DNA of 64,000 nt, from NCBI RefSeq assembly GCF_014203325.1, contig NZ_JACHIV010000001.1, positions 3,783,501-3,847,500 of the forward strand, in the 5' to 3' direction. Positions 16,739 to 25,558 of this stretch are shown here, piece after piece; the first letter of the stretch is position 1; the number at the start of each line of letters is the position of its first letter. Position numbers and translations under genes: made by a program. The notes beneath the pieces are model-generated. The model worked only from the letters and a program-made list of their open reading frames with translations. It was not told where the DNA came from and did not search any database. Source of the stretch: Saccharopolyspora gloriosae. Lineage in GTDB: Bacteria > Actinomycetota > Actinomycetes > Mycobacteriales > Pseudonocardiaceae.

Positions 16739-16975
16739 ATGACGTCCTGGGGAGAGCTCACGTGGCCCGAGATCCCGGCCGCGGTCGCCGAGCACGTCGC
16801 CCGGCACCTGGCCGAGCGCGCGGGCCTGCTGCGGCTCCCGACCGTCCCTATGGGCAGGGCAACTCTTCGCCGTCGTCCGGAAGGGGCGCGGAGGACGGAG
16901 TTCGCCTCGTTCGGTGGTTCGATTTCTCGCGAGATCGCGGGAATCGTCCACACCGTGACGGCAGGGCTCCGGCTA
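16739..16975 (+). pseudogene. Remnant of a creatininase-family amidohydrolase gene
   Basis: Reading from the ATG at 16739 gives WGELTWPEI, the usual N-terminus of creatininase-family proteins, joined directly to AEHVARHLAERAGLLRLPTVPMG, which resembles the later EAVARRVAERTG...LPTLPYG segment. The intervening GSTEQHGPHLP metal-binding stretch is missing. A further GSISREIAGIV matches the GTISL region of the family. The frame then runs on without a domain. I infer an internal deletion and decay. Similarity is judged by eye. Confidence 0.4.
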
Positions 16976-17362
16976 GTCGTGGTCGCCGTCGACGTAGGTC
17001 CAGGACTTGTCCGCCCGGGTGAAGCGGGAGTGCTCGGTGAGCGAGCCCGCCCGGCCGTGCAGGTGGTAGTGCGCGCGGAAGGTCACGGTGCCCTCGGTGT
17101 CGAACGGGCCGCCGCCGGTGCGGTCGAGGACGTCGAGGCGCACCCAGCGCTGCTCGGGGTCGAGGTCGAGCTCCGCCGGGCGGGTCGACGGGTGCCAGGT
17201 CGCCAGCAGGTAGGCGGCGTCGCCGACGGCGAACGCCGCGTAGCGCGACCGCATGAGCTGCTCGGCCGTCGCGGCCTTGCGCTCGCCCGCGTGCAACGGG
17301 CCGCAGCAGGTCGCGAACGGCTCACCGAGTCCGCACGGGCAGGGATTCGCACTCACCCGCAC
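16973..17362 (-). CDS. YchJ-family metal-binding protein (SEC-C motif)
   Basis: 129 residues. The N-terminal SEC-C zinc motif is CPCG...CCGPLHAG (NPCPCGLGEPFATCCGPLH), followed by the YchJ core EQLMRSRYAAFAVGDAAYLLATWHPSTRP and a NTF2-like beta region WVRLDVLDRTGG...VTFRAHYHLHG...SRFTR. Length is typical. Function in the family is unknown beyond zinc binding. Start at 17362 (ATG) or the GTG at 17356. A hairpin lies just upstream, separating it from the prenyltransferase gene. Confidence 0.9.
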   Translation of the reverse strand: MRVSANPCPCGLGEPFATCCGPLHAGERKAATAEQLMRSRYAAFAVGDAAYLLATWHPSTRPAELDLDPEQRWVRLDVLDRTGGGPFDTEGTVTFRAHYHLHGRAGSLTEHSRFTRADKSWTYVDGDHD

Positions 17363-17391
17363 AGGTTCTCACCCCGAACGCGCCCGGAGGC

Positions 17392-17419
17392 GGCGGCCCC
17401 GCCACTCGACGGGGCCGCC
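17392..17419 (-). terminator. Terminator hairpin of the UbiA/dikinase operon
   Basis: GGCGGCCCCG (17392-17401) pairs with CGGGGCCGCC (17410-17419), loop of 8. It starts 14 bases past the UbiA stop on the transcribed strand. Confidence 0.65.
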
Positions 17420-17432
17420 CCGGGCGTCCGCC

Positions 17433-18314
17433 TCACCAGGTGGTGAGGCGGAACAGGATCATGCTCGCCAGCAGGGCGATGTAGCCGAGCAGCGTCCACC
17501 CGGCGGGGGCGTAGCGCTCGCCGGTGGTCCTGGCGAACTTGACCAGGCCGCACGCCGTGAACGGCAGCGGCAGCAGGAACAGCAGCAGCTGCGGACCGGC
17601 CTGGCCGGCGCTCACCGCGACGACCGCCTGCAACCCGCACGCCAGGACCTGCAGCACGCCCACGACCGTCAACGCCCCGGCCGCGCCGGCCGCCGTCGAG
17701 TACAGCTTCTCGCCGGACAGGGCGAATTCGGCGCGGACGGTCTTTCGCGCGATCTCCCAGTGCAGGTAGCCGAGCACGATCGAGAGCAGCACCAGCGCCG
17801 TCGGCACCACCGGCACCGACGGGCCGAGCGCGACGACGAGGCACAGCAGCACCGTCTTGAGCTGGACGGTGAGCGCGATGTTGCGCCACATGCTCGCGTC
17901 GAACCGGTCCCAGCTCGTCTCCAGCCAGCACAGGAACAGCGAGAACGCCATCGCCGCGACCGCCACCAGCACCGGCGCGAGTCCCGCCACCGCGGCGGCG
18001 GCCAGCGCCACCGCCGCGGAGACCAGCAGGTAGGTCCTGATGTCGGTCGTCGTCACCTCACCGGTGACGACGGGGCGGCGCGGGTTGAACTCGCGGTCGT
18101 AGTCGCGGTCCTTCACCTCGTCCACCGCGCGCAGGAAGAACAGCAGCGCGAACAGCGCCACCGCCGCGCCGACCGCAGCGACCAGGCCCGGCCCCGGCTC
18201 GGTCCGCAGCGGCGCCAGCGCGGACAGCACCGCCGCCACCAGCATCGACACGTAGAAGACGTACTTGCGCGGTGGGAAGCGCTTGGTGAAGAACCGCCAG
18301 AACACCGCGATCAT
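17433..18314 (-). CDS. UbiA-family prenyltransferase
   Basis: 293 residues with eight or nine hydrophobic transmembrane segments. The first aspartate-rich motif is DEVKDRDYDREFNPRRP, the Mg-diphosphate-binding signature of UbiA enzymes. The second motif, expected near residues 170-190, is poorly conserved (HWEIARKTVRAEF). UbiA proteins move a prenyl chain onto an aromatic or other acceptor in the membrane. The ATG overlaps the TGA of the upstream dikinase gene (ATGA), so the two enzymes are made together. No known quinone-pathway gene is nearby; a specialised metabolite or modified lipid is more likely. Confidence 0.8.
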   Translation of the reverse strand: MIAVFWRFFTKRFPPRKYVFYVSMLVAAVLSALAPLRTEPGPGLVAAVGAAVALFALLFFLRAVDEVKDRDYDREFNPRRPVVTGEVTTTDIRTYLLVSAAVALAAAAVAGLAPVLVAVAAMAFSLFLCWLETSWDRFDASMWRNIALTVQLKTVLLCLVVALGPSVPVVPTALVLLSIVLGYLHWEIARKTVRAEFALSGEKLYSTAAGAAGALTVVGVLQVLACGLQAVVAVSAGQAGPQLLLFLLPLPFTACGLVKFARTTGERYAPAGWTLLGYIALLASMILFRLTTW

Positions 18315-20992
18315 TCGACCACCCGCACAGTTCCGGCCACGCCGTCGAGCTCCACGGTCGCGCCGTCGGGGATGCGCTCGACGGCGCCCGGCACGGCGAC
18401 GATGGTCGGGATGCCGAACTTGCGGCCGGTGATGGCGGTGTGCGACAGCAGGCTGCCGCGCTCCACCACGATGCCCTTCGCCGCCAGCATCAGGTACAGC
18501 CATCCCGGATCGGTCTCGCGGGCGATGAGCACGTCGCCCTCGTCGAGGTCGTCGGCGAACGACGGGTCGAGCACGACCCGCGCCCGCCCGCGGACCTTGC
18601 CGGGGCACGAGCCGAGGCCGCGCATGACGCCGTCAGCGGACTCGGGCACCTCGGTCTCCTGCGGGACGTCGACGACCTCCGGGATCGACAAGCCGACCAC
18701 GTCCGCCGTGGAGAACTCGCGCTGCGGCCGGCGCCGCTGGGCGCGTTCGTGGTCGCCGCGCCGCACTTCGACGAGACCGGCGAGGTCGTGGGTGGTGCCG
18801 GAGCCGTCGAAGAACCCGAGCAGTTCCTCCACGTCGAGCCAGAACACGTCCTGGGCATCGGCGAGCACCCCGCGCTGCTGCAGGTGACCGCCCAACGCCT
18901 TGATCACCTGCTTGCTGTAGCCGAACAGCTCGCTGCGCTGGTAGCGGCCCGCTTCGCGGTAGTAGAGGAAGGTGCGCAGGCGGTCGAACAGGCCCAGCAC
19001 GACCTTGCGCCGCGCCGCCGAGGGCAGCGCCTCCTTCAGCCGCTGCTCACCGGCCAGCCGCGTCTCGTGCTCGGTGCGCTCCATCTCGGCCGCGACGACG
19101 CCGCGGGCGGCGTACTGCCCGGCCAGGCGCAGCAGTTCCCACGGCTGCTCGCGCAGGTTGGGCCGTTCCAGCTTGAGCTCTTCGAGCCCGCGGTCGCCGT
19201 ACCGGTTCAAGTGCGCGTCCACCGAGGTGGTGAACTCGGCGGGCAGCTCACCGGCGCGCAGCCGCTCCCAGATCTCCTCCGGCGGCTTGGTCCGGAACAG
19301 CAGGTCCAGGTCGGCGTCGGCGCGGACCTGCTCGCCCAGCCGCACGGCGCTGAGCGCGATCTCCGCGCCGCGCAGCTGCTTGCCGCCGCAGAGCAGCTGG
19401 CTGAACAACGTGTCGGTGTCGCCGACGCCCCACTTCTTCAGCAGGCGCTCCAGCCGACCGTGCACGATCAGCATGAACTGGTAGTTGATGAGCGTGATGC
19501 CCCAGAGGTTCCCGGCGCTGCGCCACACTTCGCGGTAGTCGTCGACGAGGGTCAGCGGGTGCGCCTCGGTGAACCGGTCGCCGCGCCTGCTGCGCAGGAG
19601 CTCGGTCCACTCGGTCTCGAACGCGGCGAAGTCCCGCGCCATCGTGGCGTAGTTCAACCCCGCCCGCGCCCAGCCGCCGACGAGCTTCGCCGACCGGGTC
19701 AGCTGCGCGCGCAGGTCCTTGCCGCGCCCGTCGGAGTGGTAGTAGCTGTTGTCCAGCTCGGCGACCAGCCGCTCCCAGTCCCGGCGCATCCCGTCGAACA
19801 GCGGGAACACCGCCAGTTCGCGCAGGAACGAGCTGATGTTGTGGTAGATCCGCCCGTCGATGAACGCGACCAGCCGGGTCATCGTCTCGTGCAGGTCGTG
19901 CAGCTCGCGGGCGGGAACTCCGCAGCGGCGCAGGTAGTCGTGGTTGAGCAGCCAGTAGAACCGGCGGGCCACGGAGTACGTCATCGGCGTCGTGGTGCCG
20001 GGGAAGCTCTCCGAGACGTTGGCGCTGCTGAACACGCGGTAGTGGCCGGGGTTCATGGTGATCGGCCGGGACTGCAGCACGTGCACCGCGCCGTCGGGCG
20101 TGATCGTGGCCTCGATGTCCTGCGGGCTGCCGAACAACCCCTCGATGCGGTCGCCCAGCGCGGACAGCTCCCGCACTTCGTCGTCGCTGAGCACCGGCGC
20201 GTCCCGCCGTTCCTGCGGCACCGGCGCGATCCTGGTGCCGTGGCCGCGCTCGGCGTCGAAGGTCACCATTTCCGGCTTCTGCACGACCACCCGGCGCAGC
20301 TCGCCGGACTGGCCGTGCAGGAAGTAGTGGTCGGTCGGGGTCTTCTCGGCCACCACGCCTTCCCCGATGCCCCAGCCCGCGCTGATCACGGTGTCCTTGG
20401 CGTAGCTGGTCGGGTCGCAGGTGAACAGGACCATGGAGCGCTCGCCGAACACCATCTGCTGCACGCCGACCGCGACGGAGATCCGGTCCAGCGACAACCC
20501 CTGCCGGTGGCGGTAGAGCAGCCCCTCGGGGTTGAACGCCGACGCCCAGCACTTGAGCACGGCGTCGCGGACCTGCGCGACGGGCACGTACAGGTAACTG
20601 TCGCTCATGCCGGCGAAGGCGTGCTCGGCGGAGTCCTCGCCCTCTTCGGGGCGGGCGCCCACCATGGACGCGCGCACGGCGACAACGGAGTCGGCGTCGA
20701 AGGTCGTGCTGAGCGCGTCGGCGAGCAACCGCTCGCCTTCCGCGCCGAGCCCGCCGCTGAGGATCGTCTCGCGGGCCCGCCGCGAGGCTTCGCGCAGGGC
20801 GTGCCAGTCGTCGAAGTCCAGCTCCCCCAAGGCTTCCTTGACGGCACCGGCAGACACGGAGCGGGTGAACAGCTCACCGGTGAGGCAGAACAGCGGGGGC
20901 ACCGTGACGCCGTCGTCGCGCAAGGTCTTGAGCCGGGCGAACTTCCAGCCGACCCGTTCCGGGAGCATCGGATGGTCCAGGGTCTCGATCAC
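18311..20992 (-). CDS. PEP-utilising dikinase, rifampin phosphotransferase / PEP synthase-like
   Basis: 893 residues from the GTG at 20992, with GAGGGAG upstream. Three regions as in PEP synthase and rifampin phosphotransferase: an ATP-grasp domain (about 1-345, with VVAVRASMVGARPEEGE, WGIGEGVV and EATITPDGAVHVLQSRPIT), a long helical substrate region (about 350-780) and a swivelling phosphohistidine domain with LLSHTAITGRKFGIPTIV, where His851 carries the phosphate. The PEP-synthase C-terminal PEP/pyruvate barrel is missing, so it fits the rifampin-phosphotransferase architecture: ATP is split and the beta phosphate goes to a small molecule. Translational coupling to UbiA suggests an acceptor that is phosphorylated and prenylated. 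Confidence 0.85.
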   Translation of the reverse strand: MIETLDHPMLPERVGWKFARLKTLRDDGVTVPPLFCLTGELFTRSVSAGAVKEALGELDFDDWHALREASRRARETILSGGLGAEGERLLADALSTTFDADSVVAVRASMVGARPEEGEDSAEHAFAGMSDSYLYVPVAQVRDAVLKCWASAFNPEGLLYRHRQGLSLDRISVAVGVQQMVFGERSMVLFTCDPTSYAKDTVISAGWGIGEGVVAEKTPTDHYFLHGQSGELRRVVVQKPEMVTFDAERGHGTRIAPVPQERRDAPVLSDDEVRELSALGDRIEGLFGSPQDIEATITPDGAVHVLQSRPITMNPGHYRVFSSANVSESFPGTTTPMTYSVARRFYWLLNHDYLRRCGVPARELHDLHETMTRLVAFIDGRIYHNISSFLRELAVFPLFDGMRRDWERLVAELDNSYYHSDGRGKDLRAQLTRSAKLVGGWARAGLNYATMARDFAAFETEWTELLRSRRGDRFTEAHPLTLVDDYREVWRSAGNLWGITLINYQFMLIVHGRLERLLKKWGVGDTDTLFSQLLCGGKQLRGAEIALSAVRLGEQVRADADLDLLFRTKPPEEIWERLRAGELPAEFTTSVDAHLNRYGDRGLEELKLERPNLREQPWELLRLAGQYAARGVVAAEMERTEHETRLAGEQRLKEALPSAARRKVVLGLFDRLRTFLYYREAGRYQRSELFGYSKQVIKALGGHLQQRGVLADAQDVFWLDVEELLGFFDGSGTTHDLAGLVEVRRGDHERAQRRRPQREFSTADVVGLSIPEVVDVPQETEVPESADGVMRGLGSCPGKVRGRARVVLDPSFADDLDEGDVLIARETDPGWLYLMLAAKGIVVERGSLLSHTAITGRKFGIPTIVAVPGAVERIPDGATVELDGVAGTVRVVE

Positions 20993-21369
20993 GGACGAAC
21001 TCCCTCGATGTGCCGGACGCCGTCGACGTCCGCAGTGGATTCGCTCGCGGTGGAGCGACGCAGCGCCAGGTGCACCGCACGGATTCGCGACGGGCCGGGC
21101 GCTGAGCACCCGCGGCCCGACCGGGTCGCGCGGGACCGCCGAACCGGTGGCGCGACTGCCGGGAGAACGTCGACCGGCTTCGGCGCCGGCGCGCGGCGGG
21201 CATGCGACGGCTGCGATTGGCCAAGATCCACACTAGCCGGGCGAAGACTAGGTGAATCACCACAAACCCGCTGGCACGGTGAAAACCAGGTGCTCCGCGG
21301 GAGCGCTCGCAGACCGTCCTGCGTGGACTCCGGGCGGACGGTGCGGCGATCTCGGCGGAGGAGGCTGCG
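20993..21369. other. Divergent intergenic region of the UbiA/AfsA-like cluster
   Basis: 377 bases between the leftward dikinase operon and the rightward nitroreductase gene. It must carry both promoters. I see no gene and no convincing operator. Confidence 0.5.
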
Positions 21370-21975
21370 GTGGATCTCGACCAGGCGCTCACGACGACGC
21401 GGACGGTCCGGCGGCGCCTGGACCTCGCGCGCCCGGTGGACCCCGAACTGATCCGGGAATGCCTGCGGCTCGCGACGTGCGCACCGAATGGCGGGAACCG
21501 GCAGGACTGGCGATTCCTCGTCCTCGACGACGCCGAGGTGAAGGAACAGGTCGCCCGCCATTATCGGGAGGCTTCGGCGGAATACCTCGCGGACAAGCCC
21601 GAGAACGCGAACACCGCCGCCGCACGAGCGCTCGCGGAACGGCTCGCCGACGTGCCCGCGCTCGTGCTGGTGTGCTCCCGGGGCAGGCTCGCGGCCGACG
21701 CGCCCCCGGCGAAGCGATCGAGCTTCTACGGCTCGATCTACCCCGCCGTGTGGAGCTTCATGCTCGCCGCGCGCGCCAGGGAGCTCAGCACCGCGCTGAC
21801 CACGGTGCACCTCGCCCGCGAACGCGAGGTCGCCGACCTGCTGGGCATCCCCTTCGACGAGGTCACCCAGGTCGCGCTGATCCCCGTCGCGCACCGCCTG
21901 GGGCCGCAGCCCTCCGGACGTCCCCCGCGCGGCCCGGTGGAGGAGGTGGTCGCGCACAACCGGTGGACCCCGTGA
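21370..21975 (+). CDS. Nitroreductase-family flavoprotein
   Basis: 201 residues, GTG start with GGAGGAGG upstream. Nitroreductase fold: TRTVRRRLD (FMN phosphate contact), ATCAPNGGNRQDWRFLVLDD, then SFYGSIYPAVWSFMLAARARELSTALTTVHLA and a C-terminal VALIPVAHRLG. Members reduce nitro, enone or similar bonds using FMN, or dehalogenate. It is divergent from the dikinase/UbiA genes and 264 bases ahead of the AfsA-like gene. I infer a reductive step in the same pathway. Confidence 0.87.
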   Translation: MDLDQALTTTRTVRRRLDLARPVDPELIRECLRLATCAPNGGNRQDWRFLVLDDAEVKEQVARHYREASAEYLADKPENANTAAARALAERLADVPALVLVCSRGRLAADAPPAKRSSFYGSIYPAVWSFMLAARARELSTALTTVHLAREREVADLLGIPFDEVTQVALIPVAHRLGPQPSGRPPRGPVEEVVAHNRWTP

Positions 21976-22239
21976 CGGGCCGAAGGGCGCACGAGCACCA
22001 GGGCCGAACGGCGCAACGAGATTTCTTCGCGAATCGCGATCAGAGCATTGCGGACAGGTTGCGGAACCAATTCCCGCATTCGACCCGAACGCGCGAATGA
22101 ACGCGCCACCGGAGTCCGATAATTGCGCCTCCGCGCAGTCTCGGAAATGCGGCGGACGATCTAAGGAAAGCCCCAGACCTGCCGCACCTATAAAGGAAAA
22201 CATGAAGATCGAAATGTTATCGAGGCGCGGGAGGCGACT

Positions 22240-23043
22240 ATGACCTTGGCGCTCGATTCGCTGGTGCTCACGTTGGAAGGAACGCTGATCGCCGATCAGC
22301 AGGACACCTTCTACTTCGACCACCCGCTGGACCACCTGCCCGCCACGCTGCTGCTGGACGGCGCGGTGGACCTCGCCACGGCGTCCCTTCCGGGCCACGT
22401 CGCGGAAATGCACGTGAAGTTCCACCGCTTCGGCGAGATCGACGAACCCGTGGACGTGCGGCTCACCCAGACCTCCGACGGTTCCGAGCGGTGCGCGCTG
22501 CGGTTCTCCGCACGGGACGCGGACCTCGCCGACGGGCACGTGGTGCTGCGGGAGATGCCGCCCGCACCGGCCGTTCCCCCGGTGCGCGGACCGGAACCGG
22601 CCCCCGTCGACCGGGCGCTCGTGCACCGGCACCGCACGGACAACGTCGCGATCGGCGGCGTCGTCGCCGGGCCGGACGGATCGGCCGCCGAGATCCTCGA
22701 CCTCGCCGCGGACCACCCGCTGCGGCGCCGCGACGCGGCGCACCGCTCACCGGTGGAGCTCATCGAGGCCGCGCGCCAGCTCACCACCTTCATCGGGCAC
22801 GCGGTGTGGGAGATCCCCGACGACTGGAAGTACGTCTTCTCCGCGGTCGGCTACGAACAGCGCCGCCCGGTGGCCGCCGACGAGCCGCTGCGGCTGCGCA
22901 CTTCGCGGATGTCGTTGCACCGCAGGCGGATCGACGTCGTAGTGGAACTCGAAGCCGCCGACGGCGTGGTCGGCTCGGTGTCCATCGACGGTCTCGTCGC
23001 CGCGCCCCGCATCTACCAGCACCTGCGCTGGTCGCAGCACTGA
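22240..23043 (+). CDS. AfsA-like hotdog protein (A-factor biosynthesis domain family)
   Basis: 267 residues, GGGAGG upstream. Two AfsA-type hotdog repeats: the first has FDHPLDHLPATLLLDGA (residues 26-42), the AfsA hallmark, with HVKFHRFGEIDEPVDVRL. The second, after about residue 135, has DHPLRRRDAAHRSPVELIEAARQLT. AfsA enzymes acylate DHAP with a beta-ketoacyl-ACP in gamma-butyrolactone hormone synthesis; relatives make other acyl-transfer products. No gamma-butyrolactone receptor gene is adjacent, so a hormone role is uncertain. It is followed 15 bases later by the methyltransferase-like gene, forming an operon. Confidence 0.87.
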   Translation: MTLALDSLVLTLEGTLIADQQDTFYFDHPLDHLPATLLLDGAVDLATASLPGHVAEMHVKFHRFGEIDEPVDVRLTQTSDGSERCALRFSARDADLADGHVVLREMPPAPAVPPVRGPEPAPVDRALVHRHRTDNVAIGGVVAGPDGSAAEILDLAADHPLRRRDAAHRSPVELIEAARQLTTFIGHAVWEIPDDWKYVFSAVGYEQRRPVAADEPLRLRTSRMSLHRRRIDVVVELEAADGVVGSVSIDGLVAAPRIYQHLRWSQH

Positions 23044-23058
23044 CGGAAAGGATCGTCC

Positions 23059-23697
23059 ATGCTCGGCAGGCTCGAAAGCCTCTTCCCGCCCGCGCTGTTC
23101 GTCTGCGCCACCGCGATGCTGGGCTGGGGCACCTGGTCCCACGGCTCGCGAGGTGATCTGCTGGGCGTCGCGGTGCTGGTCGCCTACTTCGCCTGGATTC
23201 TGCTGGAAATCCGCATCACCTTCCAGAGCGCGACCCAGGAGACGAGCTCGGGCGACCGGGGAAGCCTCCAGCTCTACGGGATCTCCCGCATGCTGGTGCT
23301 GGGCACGCTGGTGTTCCTGCCCTCGGCGTGGGAGGACTGGAGCGCGCTGCGCGTGCTGGCCGCGGTGGCGTTCGTCGCCGGAGTGGTGCTGCGGCTCGGT
23401 TCCATCCAGCAGCTCGGGCGGTTCTACTCGCACCGGGTCCGCACGGTGGCCGAGCACCAGATCATCCAATCAGGACCGTACCGGTTCGTGCGCCACCCGT
23501 CCTACGCCGGAATGGTGCTCGCCCACCTCGGCGTGGTGGTCGTGTTCTTCAACCCGGTCAGCCCGATCCTGTTCGTGGCGCTGATGGTCCCGGCCATCAT
23601 CTGGCGGATCCTGGTCGAGGAGAACACCTTGATGCGGCTCGACGAGTACCCCGCCTACGCGCAGGGCCGTCCCCGCCTCGTTCCCGCCGTCTGGTGA
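23059..23697 (+). CDS. Isoprenylcysteine carboxyl methyltransferase-like membrane protein
   Basis: 212 residues, GGAAAGG upstream. It has four or five hydrophobic segments. The C-terminal half carries the ICMT/phospholipid methyltransferase signature: GPYRFVRHPSYAGMV, a hydrophobic stretch VVFFNPVSPILFVALM, then EENTLMRLDEYPAYAQGRPRLVP. Such enzymes methylate carboxyl or amine groups of membrane-bound isoprenoid or lipid substrates using SAM. Presence next to an AfsA-like gene and near a UbiA prenyltransferase supports a prenylated small-molecule product. Confidence 0.87.
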   Translation: MLGRLESLFPPALFVCATAMLGWGTWSHGSRGDLLGVAVLVAYFAWILLEIRITFQSATQETSSGDRGSLQLYGISRMLVLGTLVFLPSAWEDWSALRVLAAVAFVAGVVLRLGSIQQLGRFYSHRVRTVAEHQIIQSGPYRFVRHPSYAGMVLAHLGVVVVFFNPVSPILFVALMVPAIIWRILVEENTLMRLDEYPAYAQGRPRLVPAVW

Positions 23698-23990
23698 CCC
23701 ACCGGCGCCGACCCCCCGCCGGAGTCCGGGTCGAGCCCCGCCTCGGCCCGGATTCCCGCACCTCCCCGCGAGTGGCCTTGCGCACAGTCGGCGGACGGAA
23801 CTTGAGCATGCCGCGACGGCACGGCATCTCCTGAGCGCGGCTCCCCCGGCCGACGACGGCACGACCGGCGCCGCGAACGCGGGCGGAGCCGTTGCCCGCT
23901 GAGGTGTCCCCGCGACAACGAGCCCTCCGGTGCGCGGAACCCCTCCGCCCGGATCGTCGTCGCGAGGCCCGTCGTCTGCTGGAGGATGGT

Positions 23991-25331
23991 GTGCGTCGCA
24001 GTCCGGCGATCTACTTCGCCTCGTACGGTTCTTCCTTGCTGGGTCAGGGAATCGCGAGCGCGGTGCTGCCGCTGCTCGTGCTGGAGCGCACCGGTGACGT
24101 GCTCGCGGCCGGGTTGCTCGCCACGGTGTCCACGGCGGCGTCGGCCGGGACCGGGCTGGTGTCCGGGCTGGTGGTCGATCGGATCGATCGGCGCACCGTG
24201 TCGATCGTCGCGGACCTGCTCGCCGCGCTGTCGGTGGCGGCGCTGCCCGTGGTCGACGCGGTGGCCGGGCTGAACATGACCGCCTTCCTCGTGCTGGGCG
24301 TGATCGGGGCGGTGATCCGCGTGCCGGGCATGACCGCGCGGGAAGCGCTGCTGCCCGCCCTCGCCCGGCTCGGCCCCGTCACGGCGGGGCGGATGGATCG
24401 GCTGATCGCCACCCGGGAGACGGTGGGCAACGTCCTGCTGCTGGCCGGTCCCGGGCTCGGCGGGCTGCTCGTCGGGGTGTTCGGGCTGTCGCCCGCGCTG
24501 CTGCTGACGACGGCCGCGACGAGCATGCTCGCCGCGTGCAGCACGGTCGTGCTCGACCCGCGCGCCGGAGTCGTCCCGCCGCGGACGGCCACGGCGGGCT
24601 CGCCCGCGCGGCGAGCGGTGGCCGACCTGGCGACCTCCTGGCGATTCTTGATCTCCGACCCGCTGCTGCGCGGCGCCACCCTGGTCAGCGCGGTGCTCGT
24701 GGCCGTCCTGAGCTCGCTGCAGACGACGCTGATGCCCGCCTACTTCACCGGCGCGGGCCTGCCGGGGTTCACCGGGTTGACGTTGAGCGCGCTCGCGGCG
24801 GGCAGCATCGCCGGATCCGCGCTCTACGCCGTCACTTCCGGGCGGGTCCGGCGCCGCACCTGGTTCGTCCTCGGCATGCTCGGCATCCTCGCCGGATTCG
24901 CCGCCGTCGGGAGCATGGCCGCGCCGTGGATCGTGCTCGGCGGCGCGATGCTGGTCGGATTCACCAACGCTCCGGTGTCGGCGGTGCTCGGGGTGCTGAC
25001 GGTCGAGGCGACGCCGGACGCGATGCGCGGCCGCGTCCTGGGCGCGCAGAACACGGTCATGCTCGGCGCACCCGCGCTCACCAGCGCCCCGCTCGCGGCG
25101 ATCGCCGCCACCGCCGGGCTGCCCGCCGCCGGTGCCGCGCTGGCCGGGCTCGCCGCGCTCACCGCCGTCGTAGCGCTAGCCGCGCCGGCGTTCCGCTCCC
25201 TCGACACCGCCCGACCGGACGCCCCACCTGCCGCTCCCCCGGTCGCCCTCGCGGGAGTCACCGGTGCCGCCCCGGCCCGCGCGGACGGCGACGAGCCGAC
25301 GCCCTCGCGGACCCGCACCACCCACCCCTGA
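23991..25331 (+). CDS. MFS transporter, drug-exporter type
   Basis: 446 residues. The start is the GTG at 23991 with GGAGG five bases upstream. Twelve predicted membrane segments; motif A-like GLVVDRIDRRTVS lies between TM2 and TM3, and VEATPDAMRGRVLG follows TM10. The layout is that of the MFS_3 / enterobactin-exporter-like group in actinobacteria. The C-terminus is a Pro/Ala-rich cytosolic tail. It is co-oriented with the AfsA-like operon, 293 bases further on, and may export its product. It ends before a convergent TetR gene, with a repeat copy between. Confidence 0.87.
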   Translation: MRRSPAIYFASYGSSLLGQGIASAVLPLLVLERTGDVLAAGLLATVSTAASAGTGLVSGLVVDRIDRRTVSIVADLLAALSVAALPVVDAVAGLNMTAFLVLGVIGAVIRVPGMTAREALLPALARLGPVTAGRMDRLIATRETVGNVLLLAGPGLGGLLVGVFGLSPALLLTTAATSMLAACSTVVLDPRAGVVPPRTATAGSPARRAVADLATSWRFLISDPLLRGATLVSAVLVAVLSSLQTTLMPAYFTGAGLPGFTGLTLSALAAGSIAGSALYAVTSGRVRRRTWFVLGMLGILAGFAAVGSMAAPWIVLGGAMLVGFTNAPVSAVLGVLTVEATPDAMRGRVLGAQNTVMLGAPALTSAPLAAIAATAGLPAAGAALAGLAALTAVVALAAPAFRSLDTARPDAPPAAPPVALAGVTGAAPARADGDEPTPSRTRTTHP

Positions 25332-25352
25332 TCCAGGCGAGCGGGCGCCGTT

Positions 25353-25555
25353 GATCTTCATCCTGTCAGCGGCGAAGCCGCTGAGCAGTGACCAGCCTGA
25401 GCAAGAAGACCCGCCGCGGGTTCTCAGCGTTCTTCTCGCGAGGACGGCTTTTTCCCTCGTGGCGGAGCCACTCGGGAAAAAACTGCCACACCGGCCAGGG
25501 GCGCAGCGAGAAGACGACTGAGGTTCCGCCACCCGACCCCTACGCAAGCCGAGAA
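25353..25555 (+). repeat. Dispersed hairpin element, copy 3 (long form)
   Basis: It begins GATCTTCATCCTGTC with the hairpin AGCGGCGAAGCCGCT. It carries the long-stem halves (TCAGCGTTCTTCTCGC and GCGAGAAGACGACTGA, mostly paired), with GTGGCGGAGCCAC inside, and ends CGACCCCTACG...AAGCCGAG. It lies between the convergent MFS and TetR genes. Confidence 0.85.
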
Positions 25556-25558
25556 CGG

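Noticed and set aside
14402-17446. A very long rightward open frame (about 1000 codons)
   Set aside because: It lies opposite the prolyl oligopeptidase gene, whose motifs and ribosome site are clear. Stop-free antisense frames are common at this GC content. Only its last part (16739 onward) resembles a real family.
18440-21451. A long rightward open frame of about 1000 codons
   Set aside because: It lies opposite the PEP-utilising dikinase gene and has no recognisable domain.
22240-23043. A full gamma-butyrolactone hormone system around the AfsA-like gene
   Set aside because: No receptor-type TetR gene lies next to it. The TetR genes at 9.1 and 25.6 kb each have a clear divergent partner of their own.
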